NCBI GenBank assembly: GCA_002633025.1
Contig: NMRB01000337.1
Coordinates: 355,503-419,502 of the forward strand
Source: Notospermus geniculatus
Lineage: Eukaryota; Nemertea; Pilidiophora; Heteronemertea; Lineidae
Direction: 5' to 3'
Length of the DNA: 64,000 nucleotides
The notes beneath the pieces were generated by a model, which was given only the letters and a program-made list of their open reading frames with translations, did no database searches and had not been told where the DNA came from. Shown here piece after piece: positions 1 to 11,100 of the stretch. A program made the position numbers and the translations under genes. The stretch's first letter is position 1, and each line of letters begins with the position of its first letter.

Positions 1-211
1 CCCCCCCCCCCCAAGACCAAAAAGCTAAATTCGGCCCTCATGTCTTTGAATGTGTCTTCATTGGAAACACAGTCCTAGGCCTAATTCCACCTGACAAACA
101 TTGACAAAGGTTACATTCATCCGTAATTTGTTAGTGCATTAAAAATCACCTGACATTGCCTGAGCTGATTAATAAACATAGTTTATAAATACTTGTACGT
201 TACATTTACAG

Positions 212-451
212 CTCGGGAAGTTGCAGCCAACTTCACCTTCTGCGCTTACCATGATAATTCTGAGCACATCGGGAAAGGCGAGACAGGGTATATTGACGAG
301 GCGGCAGCAAGCCTCTCCATGATTATAAAGGATAAATTAGGGATAGTTCAGCCAGACCGGAAGACAATCAAGTGTGATGTCAAGAACAATAAGTGCTACA
401 GCCTGTGGCAGACAGACCCTGGGACTAACATTGATGTCATAGTGAAACAAG
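212..451 (+). CDS. BMP type II receptor ectodomain exon, duplicate copy
   Basis: This 240-bp exon has a clean acceptor (TTTACAG) and donor (GTATGTCC) and encodes the first part of a three-finger activin/BMP type II receptor ectodomain. Cysteines occur in FCAY, IKCDV and NKCYSLWQ, and the exon ends at VIVKQ plus one base. KCYSLW followed by VKQG is the hallmark stretch of BMPR2-type ectodomains. It is the same exon as 11101-11340 with a couple of silent differences. No kinase exons of this copy follow, because PSMD3 lies immediately downstream. It is therefore an orphan exon, most simply an allelic duplicate retained by the assembly. Confidence 0.8.
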
Positions 452-1339
452 GTATGTCCAATCCTTTTAATTTGTTATGGGGGTGGGTCCAGCTCCTCTA
501 AAGTACATTACCCCCGTATGTTTCTAATGATTTTGAGTGTATTCGCTTTCAGATTGGACACCAACTTTGCACAGTACCATACAGTGTTCTCCACACCAGT
601 TAAAAAAGGGCGGCCTGCCCCTCTTAAAAACGGCCCGCCCCTCTTAAAAATTCGTCCTCCCTATAATATTTATGGTTTAGATCGCTCAATTATGCATCTC
701 AGATGCTCAGAAAATGCATCTCAGAGCACCTGCCTCAGTGTAGTTTATGTACCGGTAATGGACCATCCAAGTTTTTTAATTCCAAATTGTTTTCTTGGCC
801 CAGTTCATTTGAGTTAAGATATGAAGTAACATAACTGTGACATTGCCTCTTGTGAATTGTCTGGGTCAGACGGACTTTCCACTTACAGTATCCTGTCTAT
901 CTGTGGTGATTGACCTACAAAATTATTCAATATTTAAAAATCATCTGTCTGTGTCGAATTAAATAATACCTCTAAAACTGCAAGCAAAGTCTGCATATTT
1001 TTTAGTTACAACCTGTCCTGCCTGTAGCTCTGATGTGTCATTCCTGCAGACCCAGGCATCCTGGTGTCTACATCATTGCCAATGCGTTGACTATTGATCC
1101 TGTAAAATACATAGGAGCGAGCTGTATCCAGAGTGACTCAGGCAGTGTGTGTGTGCCTCTCCTGAGCCAAGATGCATCGTGATGCTCGCTATAGTGTACA
1201 GTATATTTCATATTGCTCGGAGTCGTGCGATTTAATAATCTGTTCATTTCATAGAAAGGATTCATCATCGTCATCTCTGACTCTGAAGCGAGCAGTGCAC
1301 AAATCGAATGTTTGTGAGGTTGTCTCAGTGAGATCATGA

Positions 1340-1905
1340 ATTCACTGAGGATGCCGTCATAGCTGAGTGGTCATCACGTCCACTTAGCAATAGCAAGCAG
1401 CGGGTCGCAGGTTCGAATCTCAGGCCATATGGGATATGTATATGTATATGTATATCATTACCGGCGTCGAGTAACCCTGTTGGATTTTTGCCGGAGGTAT
1501 GGAGTCCACGACAGGCTACTGTCCACCTGTGTGGGGTCTTTTACTTGCCCTGGCATAGACACCCAGGTACAAGGGACCACGGCTTTTAGTCCCATCCGAC
1601 GGACCCTGCATTAATGTTTCACAACTTTTTGTACACCATGCCTTCGCCCGGAGTCGAACCCACGCCGACCCATTGTACAGTTTGGTAGTCGAGCGCGCTA
1701 ACCACTCGACCACCGGGCTTATTATCAGTGGTTCTTCAGTTTTGTCACATGGGACAGTACACGTACATTTGTAGTACCTTGTACCTCGTGCCTTTGCAAC
1801 GGCAAGTGCCGGTAAAAGACCCTATCCAAGTGAAGAACATGAGTAGCTTGAGGTGGCCTCTTCGATACTTACCAGGGCCAATAATCTGTACTGTAACAGG
1901 TGGCA
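1340..1905 (+). mobile_element. tRNA-derived SINE (family A), interrupted by a second SINE
   Basis: The head (about 1350-1430) is tRNA-like, with an A-box-like TAGCTGAGTGGTCATC and a B-box GGTTCGAATC. The body resumes at 1720 with the block TTTTGTCACATGGGACAGTA and ends near CCAATAATCTGTACTG. The uninterrupted version is at 12280-12545 and a diverged copy is at 4838-5070. Bases 1435-1719 are a foreign insertion. Confidence 0.75.
1435..1719 (-). mobile_element. tRNA-derived SINE (family B) inserted into SINE A
   Basis: Read on the minus strand, the element starts with a tRNA-like head (GCCCGGTGGTCGAGTGGTTA, B-box GGTTCGACTCC) and ends in a (GTATAT)n tail next to the insertion point. The allelic copy at 12360-12380 lacks it completely, so the insertion is younger than the split of the two copies. 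Confidence 0.75.
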
Positions 1906-2161
1906 TCTTTTTTTGTTTTGATCGATAACAAAGTACATTGTAAAAAACACACTGAATTCCATTCAGTTTCCTCAACTCAACCCCATTTGTTCACAGACTA
2001 GTTAGTTGTTGGCAAAAAACCATCATTTTGTGTGAGGAAAATCATGCCGGCAAAATAGCGGTCAATTTTCGTGCAAATTTTCCATAATAAAGACAGAATA
2101 ATTGAATAGAAGTAGTGTAATCTTAAAATAATAACTGTAACGAAGGTCTAGGTAGTGAAAT

Positions 2162-5100
2162 ATGGCTAAGGAAGCGACAACTGACGTAGAAATGAAGGAT
2201 GCCGGCAGCCCTGCCGAAGCTTCCTCTGAGAAAACCGAGCCACCGAAGAAGGACGTTGATGTGCTAACTTTGGAAGGTATGCATAGACCACTTGCGCAAG
2301 TCGGCCATTACAGCCAGAAGGTGTCAACAAACCTTGGGCCTAGTGCATTGTGCCGACGGTAAGCACAGGAGCCAACTGTACAAATGCATTAGGCCCCCTA
2401 GGGCGAGGTTAATGTTTACACCCTGGGCTGATAAGCGCAAGGGGTCTATTGGCCTAGACCTTTTGTCAGCTGCCTGTGTAGTGTGCAGTGCTTTTTGACC
2501 TGGTTACACCTACCGGTAATGGCTACCAGATTAAGAATAACAGTCCCAATTTTTAGCAAGGTAGTCGATTTGACTCCAGCTAAATTGAAACAAACAGATT
2601 CGAAAGAACGGGTTGAGCATGTCGATAGAAGAAGAAGAGCATGATAGCCTAAGTGATTGCTCAAAGTAGGCTAGGCCTACGCCACGGGCCTAGACCTAGC
2701 TGCTAGCAGTCGGCGAGGCCCATCATGTCAGATGTTCTACTGAATGGCTCTTTTAAGCTTCTGTCGCGGCTTATTCATTATTTCTTTTTTCCCTTCCAGA
2801 TATCAAAGAACATGTGAAACACATCGAAAAAGCAGTGTCATCGAAGGAACCCCGCTACATGACACGGGTGATCCGTGGTCTTGTCAGCCTCCGAAGAAAG
2901 CTGAATCACAACATCCTTAGGAAAGCAATCAATGGTTATTCTCCAGCTGTTTCTCCACAGAAGGAAGCATTTCTCAGTTTTCTGGATGAGGTGAATACTT
3001 GCCAACTTCATGGAGACGAATCAGGCATCCTATGGGCAATGAAACTTTGACAGGATACTACAGATGTTGGTCATTTGGTAAATGAAGAATGAGGACCAGT
3101 CATTGGATACTTTTCTCCACTATTGTTTAATACTCCTGGGCAGCTTTGATGAAATTGATTAGCGTTACATCATCACACTAGAGAACTGAGTTGATGTTGC
3201 ATTGTTTTATTTTGTTGTTTTACACTTTCAGCCAATGGAAACAGAGACAGCCGTTACACCCATCAGGTCCCGTTCAGGAAAAGGACAAACTCAACTTCTA
3301 CCAGAAATAGAAGTCTATCTACACCTGCTTCTACTTATACACTTAATAGACACTAAAAGATATGAGGAGGTGTGATATTTTGTTTACTATTTCAACCTGT
3401 TTCTGCTGAAGTTTCAGAAACAGATCAGCAAAGCAGAATTGTACCTGCACAATAGAAACGACAGTTCATCATCACCAAGAGATTGATAGGCTGTATTTGG
3501 TATGAAATTGGAGTGATTTCTTTTCTAAGTCTCCTTGCTTGGCCAATCACTTCTAACCGTTGTTTGACAGAGTATAATTTTAAGATAATCCGTCATCATT
3601 CAGTCGCTCTGCTCATTGTTCAAATAGGTTTATTATCCATCATTTTCTTTCCAGGCTGTTAAATGTTCTGATTCATTAGTTGAGAGGGTTATTAGCCAGA
3701 ATCGTCGATCACTTGATGTCCTCGCTGCAAAGTGTTATTTCTATCACTCAAGAGCCTATGAGCTCACAAACCAATTAGCAAAAATCAGGTCGTAAGTATT
3801 AACACTTTATTATCTGATTTCTGTCTTTCTTGAGTGATTTGATTGGGGCCTTGTTCTAAAAAAATGTGCGGCCTCCTGAAGTCTTGGTCTGTTGAGTGTC
3901 GTCCTCATTTCAGGTTCTTGCATGCTAGATTACGGACTGCGACCTTGAGGAATGATTTTGAAGGTCAAGCCATGTTGTTGAATCTTCTGCTGAGGAATTA
4001 TCTTCATCACAATCTGTACGACCAGGCTGATAAATTGGTGTCCAAGTCCACGTTCCCGGAATCGGTCTCAAATAATGAATGGGCTAGGTTCATGTTTTAC
4101 ATAGGTAAGGGTGTATCAAGGTAAAGTTGCTAATTGACCTTGGGCTGTCGTGGTGGGGAGAGGAATCTTACAAAGGTGTATGCCTTTGTTGCCGTTGCTT
4201 GATGTATATTCCATATCAAGGAGCATGGTGATGTGGGGAGCGCAGTGCATTGGCTAGAGTGTGGGACTGGTAACTGATAGGCCATGGGTTCAATTCATGG
4301 TCGAGTCGTCACTTTGTACTCTCAGCTGGTCTGATAGGATCCAGTGAGTGCTGAATGAGCTGCTTCTTGAGTTACGCAGATAGGTTTCTGGAGAAACTGG
4401 GGGTAAATGTGACGTCGGCTCATCATGCTAACTGCAGGGTGTCTAAATATTTCCCTTTCACCTTTTACGTGAGACCAGTTTTCCTGATGAATTTTAATCT
4501 CTGATTTTCCAGGACGCATCAAAGCTATGCAGTTAGAATATTCTGAAGCCCACAAGAATTTACTAACAGCCATCAGGAAAGCACCGCAGCATTCAGCCGT
4601 TGGATTCAAACAGACTGTCCAGAAATTCCTGATCGTTGTGGAACTACTTCTTGGAGAGATCCCAGACAGGGCTGTGTTTAGGCAGGCAGCAATGAGGAGA
4701 ACACTGCAGCCTTACTTTCAACTAACTCAGGGTATGAAGGTTTAATTGATTGACCTCTGATAGGTTATGTTGAGACCAGTCATTGCCTATCCAATCAGGC
4801 CCTGGAAGCTATCAATGATACTCCTTGCACTGAAGCCAGGGGCCTCGATAGCCTAGTGGTTATCACAGCAAGCAGCAGGTCCCGAGTTCGAATCCTGGGT
4901 CGTATGGGATTAATCGTCCCTGGCTCTTCAGTCTGTCACATGGGACAGTAAGCCATGGTACCTTGTGCTTTTGCAAGGGCAAGTAAAAGATCCATCCAAG
5001 TGAGGACCATGAGTAGCTTGAGATGGCCTCTTCTGTACTTACCATGGCCAATAATGCTGTGGCTTCGGCCCTGATGGAAAAACCTAATACACTGAAGCCA

Positions 5101-6668
5101 GGGTCTCCTTGAAATTGAGGCTACAGACCACTGTAGAAAAAGATCAAATAGAAAAAGATCAAATAAAAGTTGGTACATTTCAAAATATTTTGTATTTCAG
5201 CTGTACGAACTGGAAACCTGGCAAAATTCAACGAAGTTTTGGAAAATTTCGGACCCAAATTCCAGGGAGAACACACATACACTTTGATTATCCGTCTCCG
5301 ACACAACGTGATCAAGACTGGCGTTCGCATGATTAACTTGTCCTACAGTCGTATATCGCTCAGTAATATTGCCTCTAAGCTCATGTTGGATAGTCCTGAA
5401 GATGCGGAGTACATCGTGGCCAAGGTAAGGCCTAGAAAAATAAATTGTGTGTTTCTGGTCATCGGCGATTTCCAAAAATCGAGGGTCGGATGGTCGGGAT
5501 TTTTTTTTATTTTCCATTTTTGGTACAGATAATTTTATTGCAGCTACAGGGATTTATACTAAAGGTTATCTAGAAGCCAGGAACAGCCTCAAAAGCTGCC
5601 CTGGCATCCATGACTAAAGGCCTAGAGAGCAAAAGAGATTAATTTTGATAGATTTAATGCATTTTTGTGAGAGAAAAAAAATTTGTTTCCTGGCCAGTCA
5701 GAATTTTTGAGGGTCGGTCGGAAAATTACAAATGACCGGAAACACACAATTTTTTTTCTAGGCCTAAGTGATAGTGAGATAACACTGAAGGAAATTTCAT
5801 GTAGAAAATTCGATATATTTGGTAAGTTGTTCCCTATCAGGTAAGGAAGAAGCTTGTACACTGAATCTGCAATCTCTTATTGATTTCAGGCCATCCGGGA
5901 CGGTGTCATTGAGGCAACTATTGACCATGAGAAGGGCTACGTCCAATCGAAGGAGAACACAGACATCTACAGTACGAAGGAACCGATGGCTGCATTCCAT
6001 CAACGAATTACGTTCTGTCTAGATATTCACAACCAATCTGTTAAGGTATGAACTCTGGGCATTTTATAGATGATTTCTAATATATGTGACCCGTGCCAGC
6101 AAAATGAGTCGGAATGTGCCAGAAAGAAGACTCAACATGACACCAGAGAACAACTCTAGAAATTGACAGAGTCAAATTTCACAATGGCCAGACAATATTG
6201 AAATCAACAATTCGTTGGTGCACTTTGGGTCTTCTTCTGTGCGCATTCCGACTCATTTTGTTGGCACGGGTCAAATATGTCGCAGGCCTTTCTATGGAGC
6301 CCTATTGCAGGGCCGTAGCTAGAATAGGGACAGAGGGACCCCAGATGTCACTGAAAAATGTGTTTTTTTGCAGATTTTGGCAAAAAAAGTTAGCAATTGC
6401 ACAAAGATATATTTTGCTACTTACTTACTTAGATATATTGAGCTACTTACGGCCTGTCTTGTACCTCTACCATTAGATGGTCACTAAAACATTGAGAGGA
6501 AGAAACATAGCGTATCTTAAAAGTTCTGTTCTTCTTCAGGCGATGCGTTTTCCACCCAAATCGTACAACAAGGATCTGGAGTCGGCGGAGGAACGCAGAG
6601 AGCGTGAACAGCAGGAGCTTGAGAGTGCTAAGGAGATTGCTGATGAAGATTTTGATGGATTTCCTTGA
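2162..6668 (+). CDS. PSMD3: 26S proteasome non-ATPase regulatory subunit 3 (PSMD3/Rpn3)
   Basis: Nine exons: 2162-2276, 2800-2990, 3232-3369, 3655-3791, 3914-4104, 4513-4731, 5201-5424, 5890-6045 and 6540-6668. They join in frame to 499 residues, close to the roughly 530 of vertebrate PSMD3. Recognisable blocks are [42 protein letters not shown], the PCI-domain stretch [39 protein letters not shown], and the C-terminal [19 protein letters not shown] with an acidic end. The product is a scaffold subunit of the proteasome lid in cytosol and nucleus. The start ATG is followed by the acidic/Lys-rich N-terminus typical of the family. A foldback element begins three bases into the exon 7 donor site. 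The promoter lies within the about 135 bp separating it from the duplicated BMPR2 segment. Confidence 0.96.
4225..4320 (+). mobile_element. tRNA-derived SINE head in PSMD3 intron 5
   Basis: GAGCGCAGTGCATTGGCTAG resembles an A-box region, and GGGTTCAATTCATGG resembles a B-box about 45 bases further on. The spacing and the lack of a good acceptor stem suggest a SINE, not a functional tRNA. Confidence 0.5.
4838..5070 (+). mobile_element. tRNA-derived SINE, family A, in PSMD3 intron 6
   Basis: The head is tRNA-like (GATAGCCTAGTGGTTATCAC, B-box AGTTCGAATCC). The body shares CACATGGGACAGTA, CATCCAAGTGAGGACCATGA and ACCATGGCCAATAAT with the elements at 1340-1905 and 12280-12545. Confidence 0.75.
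5428..5765. mobile_element. Foldback (MITE-like) element abutting the PSMD3 exon 7 donor
   Basis: The left arm AGGCCTAGAAAAATAAATTG and the right arm ending CACAATTTTTTTTCTAGGCC are inverted complements over about 35 bp. The interior is AT-rich and has no open frame. The element starts three bases after the GT of the exon 7 5' splice site at 5425. Confidence 0.75.
6081..6280. mobile_element. Foldback MITE in PSMD3 intron 8
   Basis: The 200-bp element has inverted arms of about 40 bp. The left arm contains GACCCGTGCCAGCAAAATGA and the right arm contains the complementary TCATTTTGTTGGCACGGGTC. No coding capacity is seen. A related GTGACCCGTCAC-ended element is at 41499-41709. Confidence 0.8.
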
Positions 6669-8449
6669 ATGAAATACCTCTTCTGATTCACTTTAAAAGC
6701 AGCCGACTCTGCCTTGTACAGTATTAGACAAAAAATTTCATTAACCTGCGAATTATACTGGCATATGAGAGAAGTAAAATTGTAATGCTTACTAAGCAGA
6801 GTCACATGGGTTTTAGGAGGGCCCCCGGCCGTTCCATTGGAATTTTCCTTGGATTAATGCAGAGCCGAAACATGATGTACCTGTACCTCCATTTTGGTGT
6901 GGTCAAAGATGGTTACATGTTGGGAAGATATTTGAAGGAATTTTGTCCACTATAACTCTAAATGGTATTCCTTCAAAAGTTTTTTCTGACATTAGTGGGT
7001 TGATAAATTAGCTGCTGTGACATGTTGCTTCTGCCACTGAGAATATCGTTGCACATTTTGGAGATGCCGTGCATAATGATCCACCGTCGCTTGTTTTGTA
7101 AGATGCTGAACAAGCTGATGTGTGTGTAAATAGTCCTATATCCGTAATATAATCTCCAGGTAATCACTGGGAATTGACGACCGGTAATTCTGACACCAGT
7201 GATTCTCTTAAGAAACTCAGGATAAGTGCTGAAATCTTCCCTAGTTCAGGGTTTCTGCTGGCAGTAGCCAATGGAGCCAAAAACTACTTTTAAAATAAAC
7301 TGACAACAGACAGAAATAAATGATTGGCTCAAATTTTGTAATGCTATTTCAATGGAATAGTGCTCCCTGGATAAAAATATCATATTTCAACAAAACTGGC
7401 TACTAAATCTAATACTCCAGCAGAAACCCTGCTAGTTTACTTCATTATAAAAAATTTGTGCGTGTAAAAGTTGTATCTGAGGTGAAAACTTGGATTCTGG
7501 GAAAGTTGATGTGTTGTTTCTCATGATGCTCAGCATTTCTAACAACTTAAATCGGAGTCGGCTATCTCTGGGAGGGGTTCAAGCTTGCTCATTTCCACCA
7601 GCCCCAGGTGATACTAGAAGTGAGAACAGCATTGCCTTCACCTGGTGTAACAGACTGTCAAAAGCAAATGGAGTTATTGCCCAGGGAAAATATTAATAAT
7701 TCGCTCTGCGTCATCGAATGTGGCTGCGATACGGCTGACATACTGTATCTAGTGTACAATGTAGCCCAGCTCAATGCTTTTCAGTAACATAGTGTCAACA
7801 GAGCAGGGCTCTTCACTTCTGGGTTTAGAATTCCAACTAAATTCTTCTGATTGTAAATTTATTCACATTCATTAGTGAAGTTAACAGTGTAGAAGTTCAG
7901 TGTAAAATGAAGTGTATGACCATTTGTGAATATTGAAAGAAAACGGCTATAAAAATGCAGAAAAATGTTTCAAAACTCTCTTGTTAATAAACAAACTATG
8001 TTTAACTCATCTCTTTGGCTTTATCTATGTGAAGTGAGGTACTTAAAAATACATGTAGTTTTTATTTCTGTTACAACTCCATTCTGGCCTAACCATCAGT
8101 GCTGCCATCTACAATAAGCTCCAGCCACAAAGGGTTGGAAGGCTTGTGTCGGACGTGGTACCCCTGATGTTTTTGGATGTGATAACCCCCCCCCCCCAGC
8201 TTTGCACCTGAAAAACTCCACTACCTTTGGGGTGAAAGATGGTGCTGGAGCTCATCTCCAAGGATCTGCCATCCCGAATATGAGATAGGTGGGCAAGGAG
8301 TAGGCCTATGATGGGACCAGGTAAAACTTCCAGGTGTAACATCTGCCAATATGTCTGTATGTCAGTGTTTCCCCTCATTTGGAAATGCTGGCAGATGGAT
8401 TGACACATTGCTGTGTCCCCTGTTGTCAAGTCGCAGCTTATTCCATCAA
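6669..8449. other. PSMD3 3' flank, no gene seen
   Basis: After the PSMD3 stop the sequence is AT-rich with scattered AATAAA-like signals (for example near 7316 and 7987). Its short open frames show no recognisable domain and no flanking splice signals. It probably includes the PSMD3 3' UTR followed by intergenic DNA. Confidence 0.5.
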
Positions 8450-8606
8450 CAGGGACGTATTTAGGGGAGGGGGGCAATTGCCCCCCAGAGCCAACCAAAA
8501 AGCATGATTTTCATGGAGATTTTGGGCAAAAAACGACAAAAAAGGTATTCTGCCCTCCCCCAGAGCGGCTTTTGCCCCCAGGACCAAACAGCGAAATACA
8601 GCCCTG
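8450..8606. mobile_element. Short foldback element with CAGGGACGTATTTAG ends
   Basis: The left end CAGGGACGTATTTAGG pairs with the right end AAATACAGCCCTG. An internal palindrome GGGGGGCAATTGCCCCCC lies near the left end. A related end (CAGGGCCGTATTTATAG) starts at 10763 and runs into the assembly gap. Confidence 0.65.
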
Positions 8607-10762
8607 ATAAGACAAGAGTAGGGGAACAATCACAGATGGAGAACACTCAAAAACATTACANACCGTCCTCTACCTGCCATGCTGTATGAGCAACAAGACT
8701 GCGTGAATGTGGTACTTTATTTTTGTCACAATAATGTGGCGTGTTTACCCCATGTTCATTAAACAGAGGTGATATGACCTTTTAGAGAGGTTTCCATAAA
8801 AAACAACTGCGCTGCAATGCACTACTGCCATCTGTTGGTAGACAGTCGACCTACGATTGGACGAGCCAGACTGACTATTCCAATAACTGCTTAGGTGTCA
8901 AAGCTATCATATTTCAATTCATTTTTTATGTTCTGTTTATTTGAAGCCAAAAATCTCACTATATATGCTTAGATTATATTTTTTAATCATGTTTGTGTTG
9001 AACGTTGTTTTGAAGATTCGCAATTTAAACCGCATTTTTAGTGTAAACATAGCCAATACCCCCTCAAAAATAATGAACTCTTCCCAGCAGGCAGACAGCT
9101 TTGAGTTAGCCGACGACGGCCAAGGGCCTTCCTCCGTATTTCCCCCAAAAAACAATGCGTAGATTTATTAATTAGACATGTTAATTAACAAATCATGAAG
9201 AGGATCATAATCTGAGGATATTTATAGATCGAGTTTCGGCGTATTATTGGCGTGTTCGCCATCAGGAGGCCGATTTTTTGCGAGTGATTGGCAAGTTTTG
9301 CAGATCGTCCGCCATGTTTTCAAGTTGAGCAGGGAAAGTCATCTTTTTCTTGCAAATGGAGCTGCACAGTTTCATCTTTGGCTATTCCGTCATCTTGGTC
9401 ACGGTTGGATGCATCCTCTGTAAGTGGTCTGAGCAGTCGTCTCCGTTATTGTACACCATCTTGCCATCATTTCATTGCTGCTGTGTATAGTGTGAACTAA
9501 CAGTATACATTGTATTTTTTCATTGATGTAGCCACCATCTCTTTTGATCTCAGTGATCTGTTCCATATAGGCCTACGTTCAGCCACTGGGCCAGTGGGGG
9601 CCTGTCAGTTCATGAGTGAGGTTTAGTGGGCGAAAACTGAGGGTAAATGTAGGCCTACCCGGCATGGTTTTCACCCTACGGCTAAGCCTTGTCAATATTT
9701 ACGGAACGAGTGACAGCCCCCCCCCNGCATTATATCCCCCACCACCACCCTAACACTGTTCCTTACAATAGCCCTAACAGTAACACTGTTCCTGACCCTA
9801 ACAATAGCCCTAACGACCCTGTGGTGGGGGATTATGCAGTAAGCCGTCAGTTATTACCTACCCCCTGCAGGGACCTGGTGCAAGACAGTATAGGCACGGT
9901 TTAACCTGGCCTTGAGGAAACTGAGTTGTGATCCTTGGGAAAACGGAAAAAGCTATGCACTTGCAAATTTCAGGGATTATTTGTTGTACTGTAGGCCTGC
10001 AATTTGCAGCTTCATAGCTTTCTCCATTTTCTCAACGATCACAACTCAAATTCCTCAATTGATGAAAATGAACAGTCCCTTTCAGGCTGCTGACCCTCAA
10101 TTTCTCAACCAGCTAGGGCTACCCTATCAGGGATAGCTAGACCCCTGTCAATATCTATAGCTTTGGTTGGCAGGCACATCGGTCAATTCTGGTTCTGGTT
10201 CTTATTGGTGTACATGTGTAAAGAATAAACTGCATACATGTATAGATCATGATCAGCTACTGGTTTTCATTGGGGCTCCTGCTGCTGACTTCCTGCACAG
10301 AGAATAAACAAATTTATTGAATACCTCAGCCTGGAGATTTTGTTTAATTGAGTTTTTCATGCTGGCCTTGTGATAAATAGATCAACATGCATTGCTTGGA
10401 TGTGATTTTGAGAGGCTGAAGGTGCTGCTCCATCCCTGCCATAGTTAAGCCTGCCGCACACAGGAGCTATGACATCAGAAGTTTGCCTGGAAAGTTAATT
10501 CAAATGATAAAACTGGCTTATGGCAGAGCACATTGAGGGATGATGGACATGGTACATGTAGGCCTATGTCAAGGGATGGTGCTACCCATGCAACAAATCG
10601 CCCAATTGGTTATTTCACCTCTGATTTGGCTAAAACTTCAACCACTGGGCGAAAATTTTCAAAAGTGAAAATCCATAGAATGGAAAATATTGCTACTGAA
10701 CAGTGACTTTGCTAATGATTTGGGTAAGACTTGACATAAGCTTAGTTCCATCCCAGTATGTC
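8607..10762. other. Intergenic stretch without recognisable genes
   Basis: The region contains single-N gaps at 8661 and 9726 and a low-complexity CCCTAACA-type tract at 9750-9820. Octamers of the TAGGCCTA/TACATGTA class occur, with a compound TACATGTAGGCCTA at about 10553-10566. Short open frames resemble nothing I know. Confidence 0.5.
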
Positions 10763-10853
10763 CAGGGCCGTATTTATAGCCGGAGAGGGGGGGCAAGGGG
10801 GCAGTTCCCTCCCCACCAGAGCCAACCAAAAATGCAGATTTTGGGCAAAAAAA

Positions 10854-10905
10854 NNNNNNNNNNNNNNNNNNNNNNNNNNNNNNNNNNNNNNNNNNNNNNN
10901 NNNNN
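10854..10905. other. Assembly gap (52 N)
   Basis: A run of 52 Ns joins an interrupted CAGGG-ended repeat to the second copy of the BMPR2 ectodomain-exon segment. Isolated single Ns at 8661, 9726, 14567, 19861, 38060 and 63607 appear to be minimal-gap placeholders as well. Those at 14567 and 19861 fall exactly on duplication boundaries. Confidence 0.95.
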
Positions 10906-11100
10906 CCGAACCAAAAAGCTAAATTCGGCCCCGATGTCTTTGTAATGTGTCTTCATTGGAAACACAGGCCTAATTTCACCTGACAAACATCGACAAAGGT
11001 TACATTCATCCGTGATTTGTTAGTGCATTAAAAATCACCTGACATTGCCTGAGCTGATTAATAAACATAGTTTATAAATACTTGTACGTTACATTTACAG

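Larger units (their letters stand above)
1..2026. repeat. Duplicate copy A of the BMPR2 ectodomain-exon region
   Basis: From about base 17 to 2026 this segment is a near-identical copy of 10910-12685. It carries the same exon, intron sequence and SINE. Homology stops abruptly after the shared run ending ATTTTGTGTG; copy A then enters the PSMD3 promoter, while copy B continues into the BMPR2 intron. Copy B begins directly after a 52-N gap. The differences are single bases, a SINE insertion (1435-1719), and short indels. I infer an unmerged allele or an assembly misjoin, although a real partial duplication cannot be excluded. Confidence 0.85.

Noticed and set aside
1350-1435. Possible functional tRNA gene (also at 4230, 4838, 12290, 44826, 50941, 52600)
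   Set aside because: A- and B-box-like motifs are present, but the acceptor stems do not pair and each is followed by a shared SINE body or lies in repeats. I treat them as tRNA-derived SINEs.
8109-8498. Minus-strand open frame of 129 codons
   Set aside because: No recognised domain, overlaps a foldback repeat and a poly-C run, and lacks splice or promoter context.
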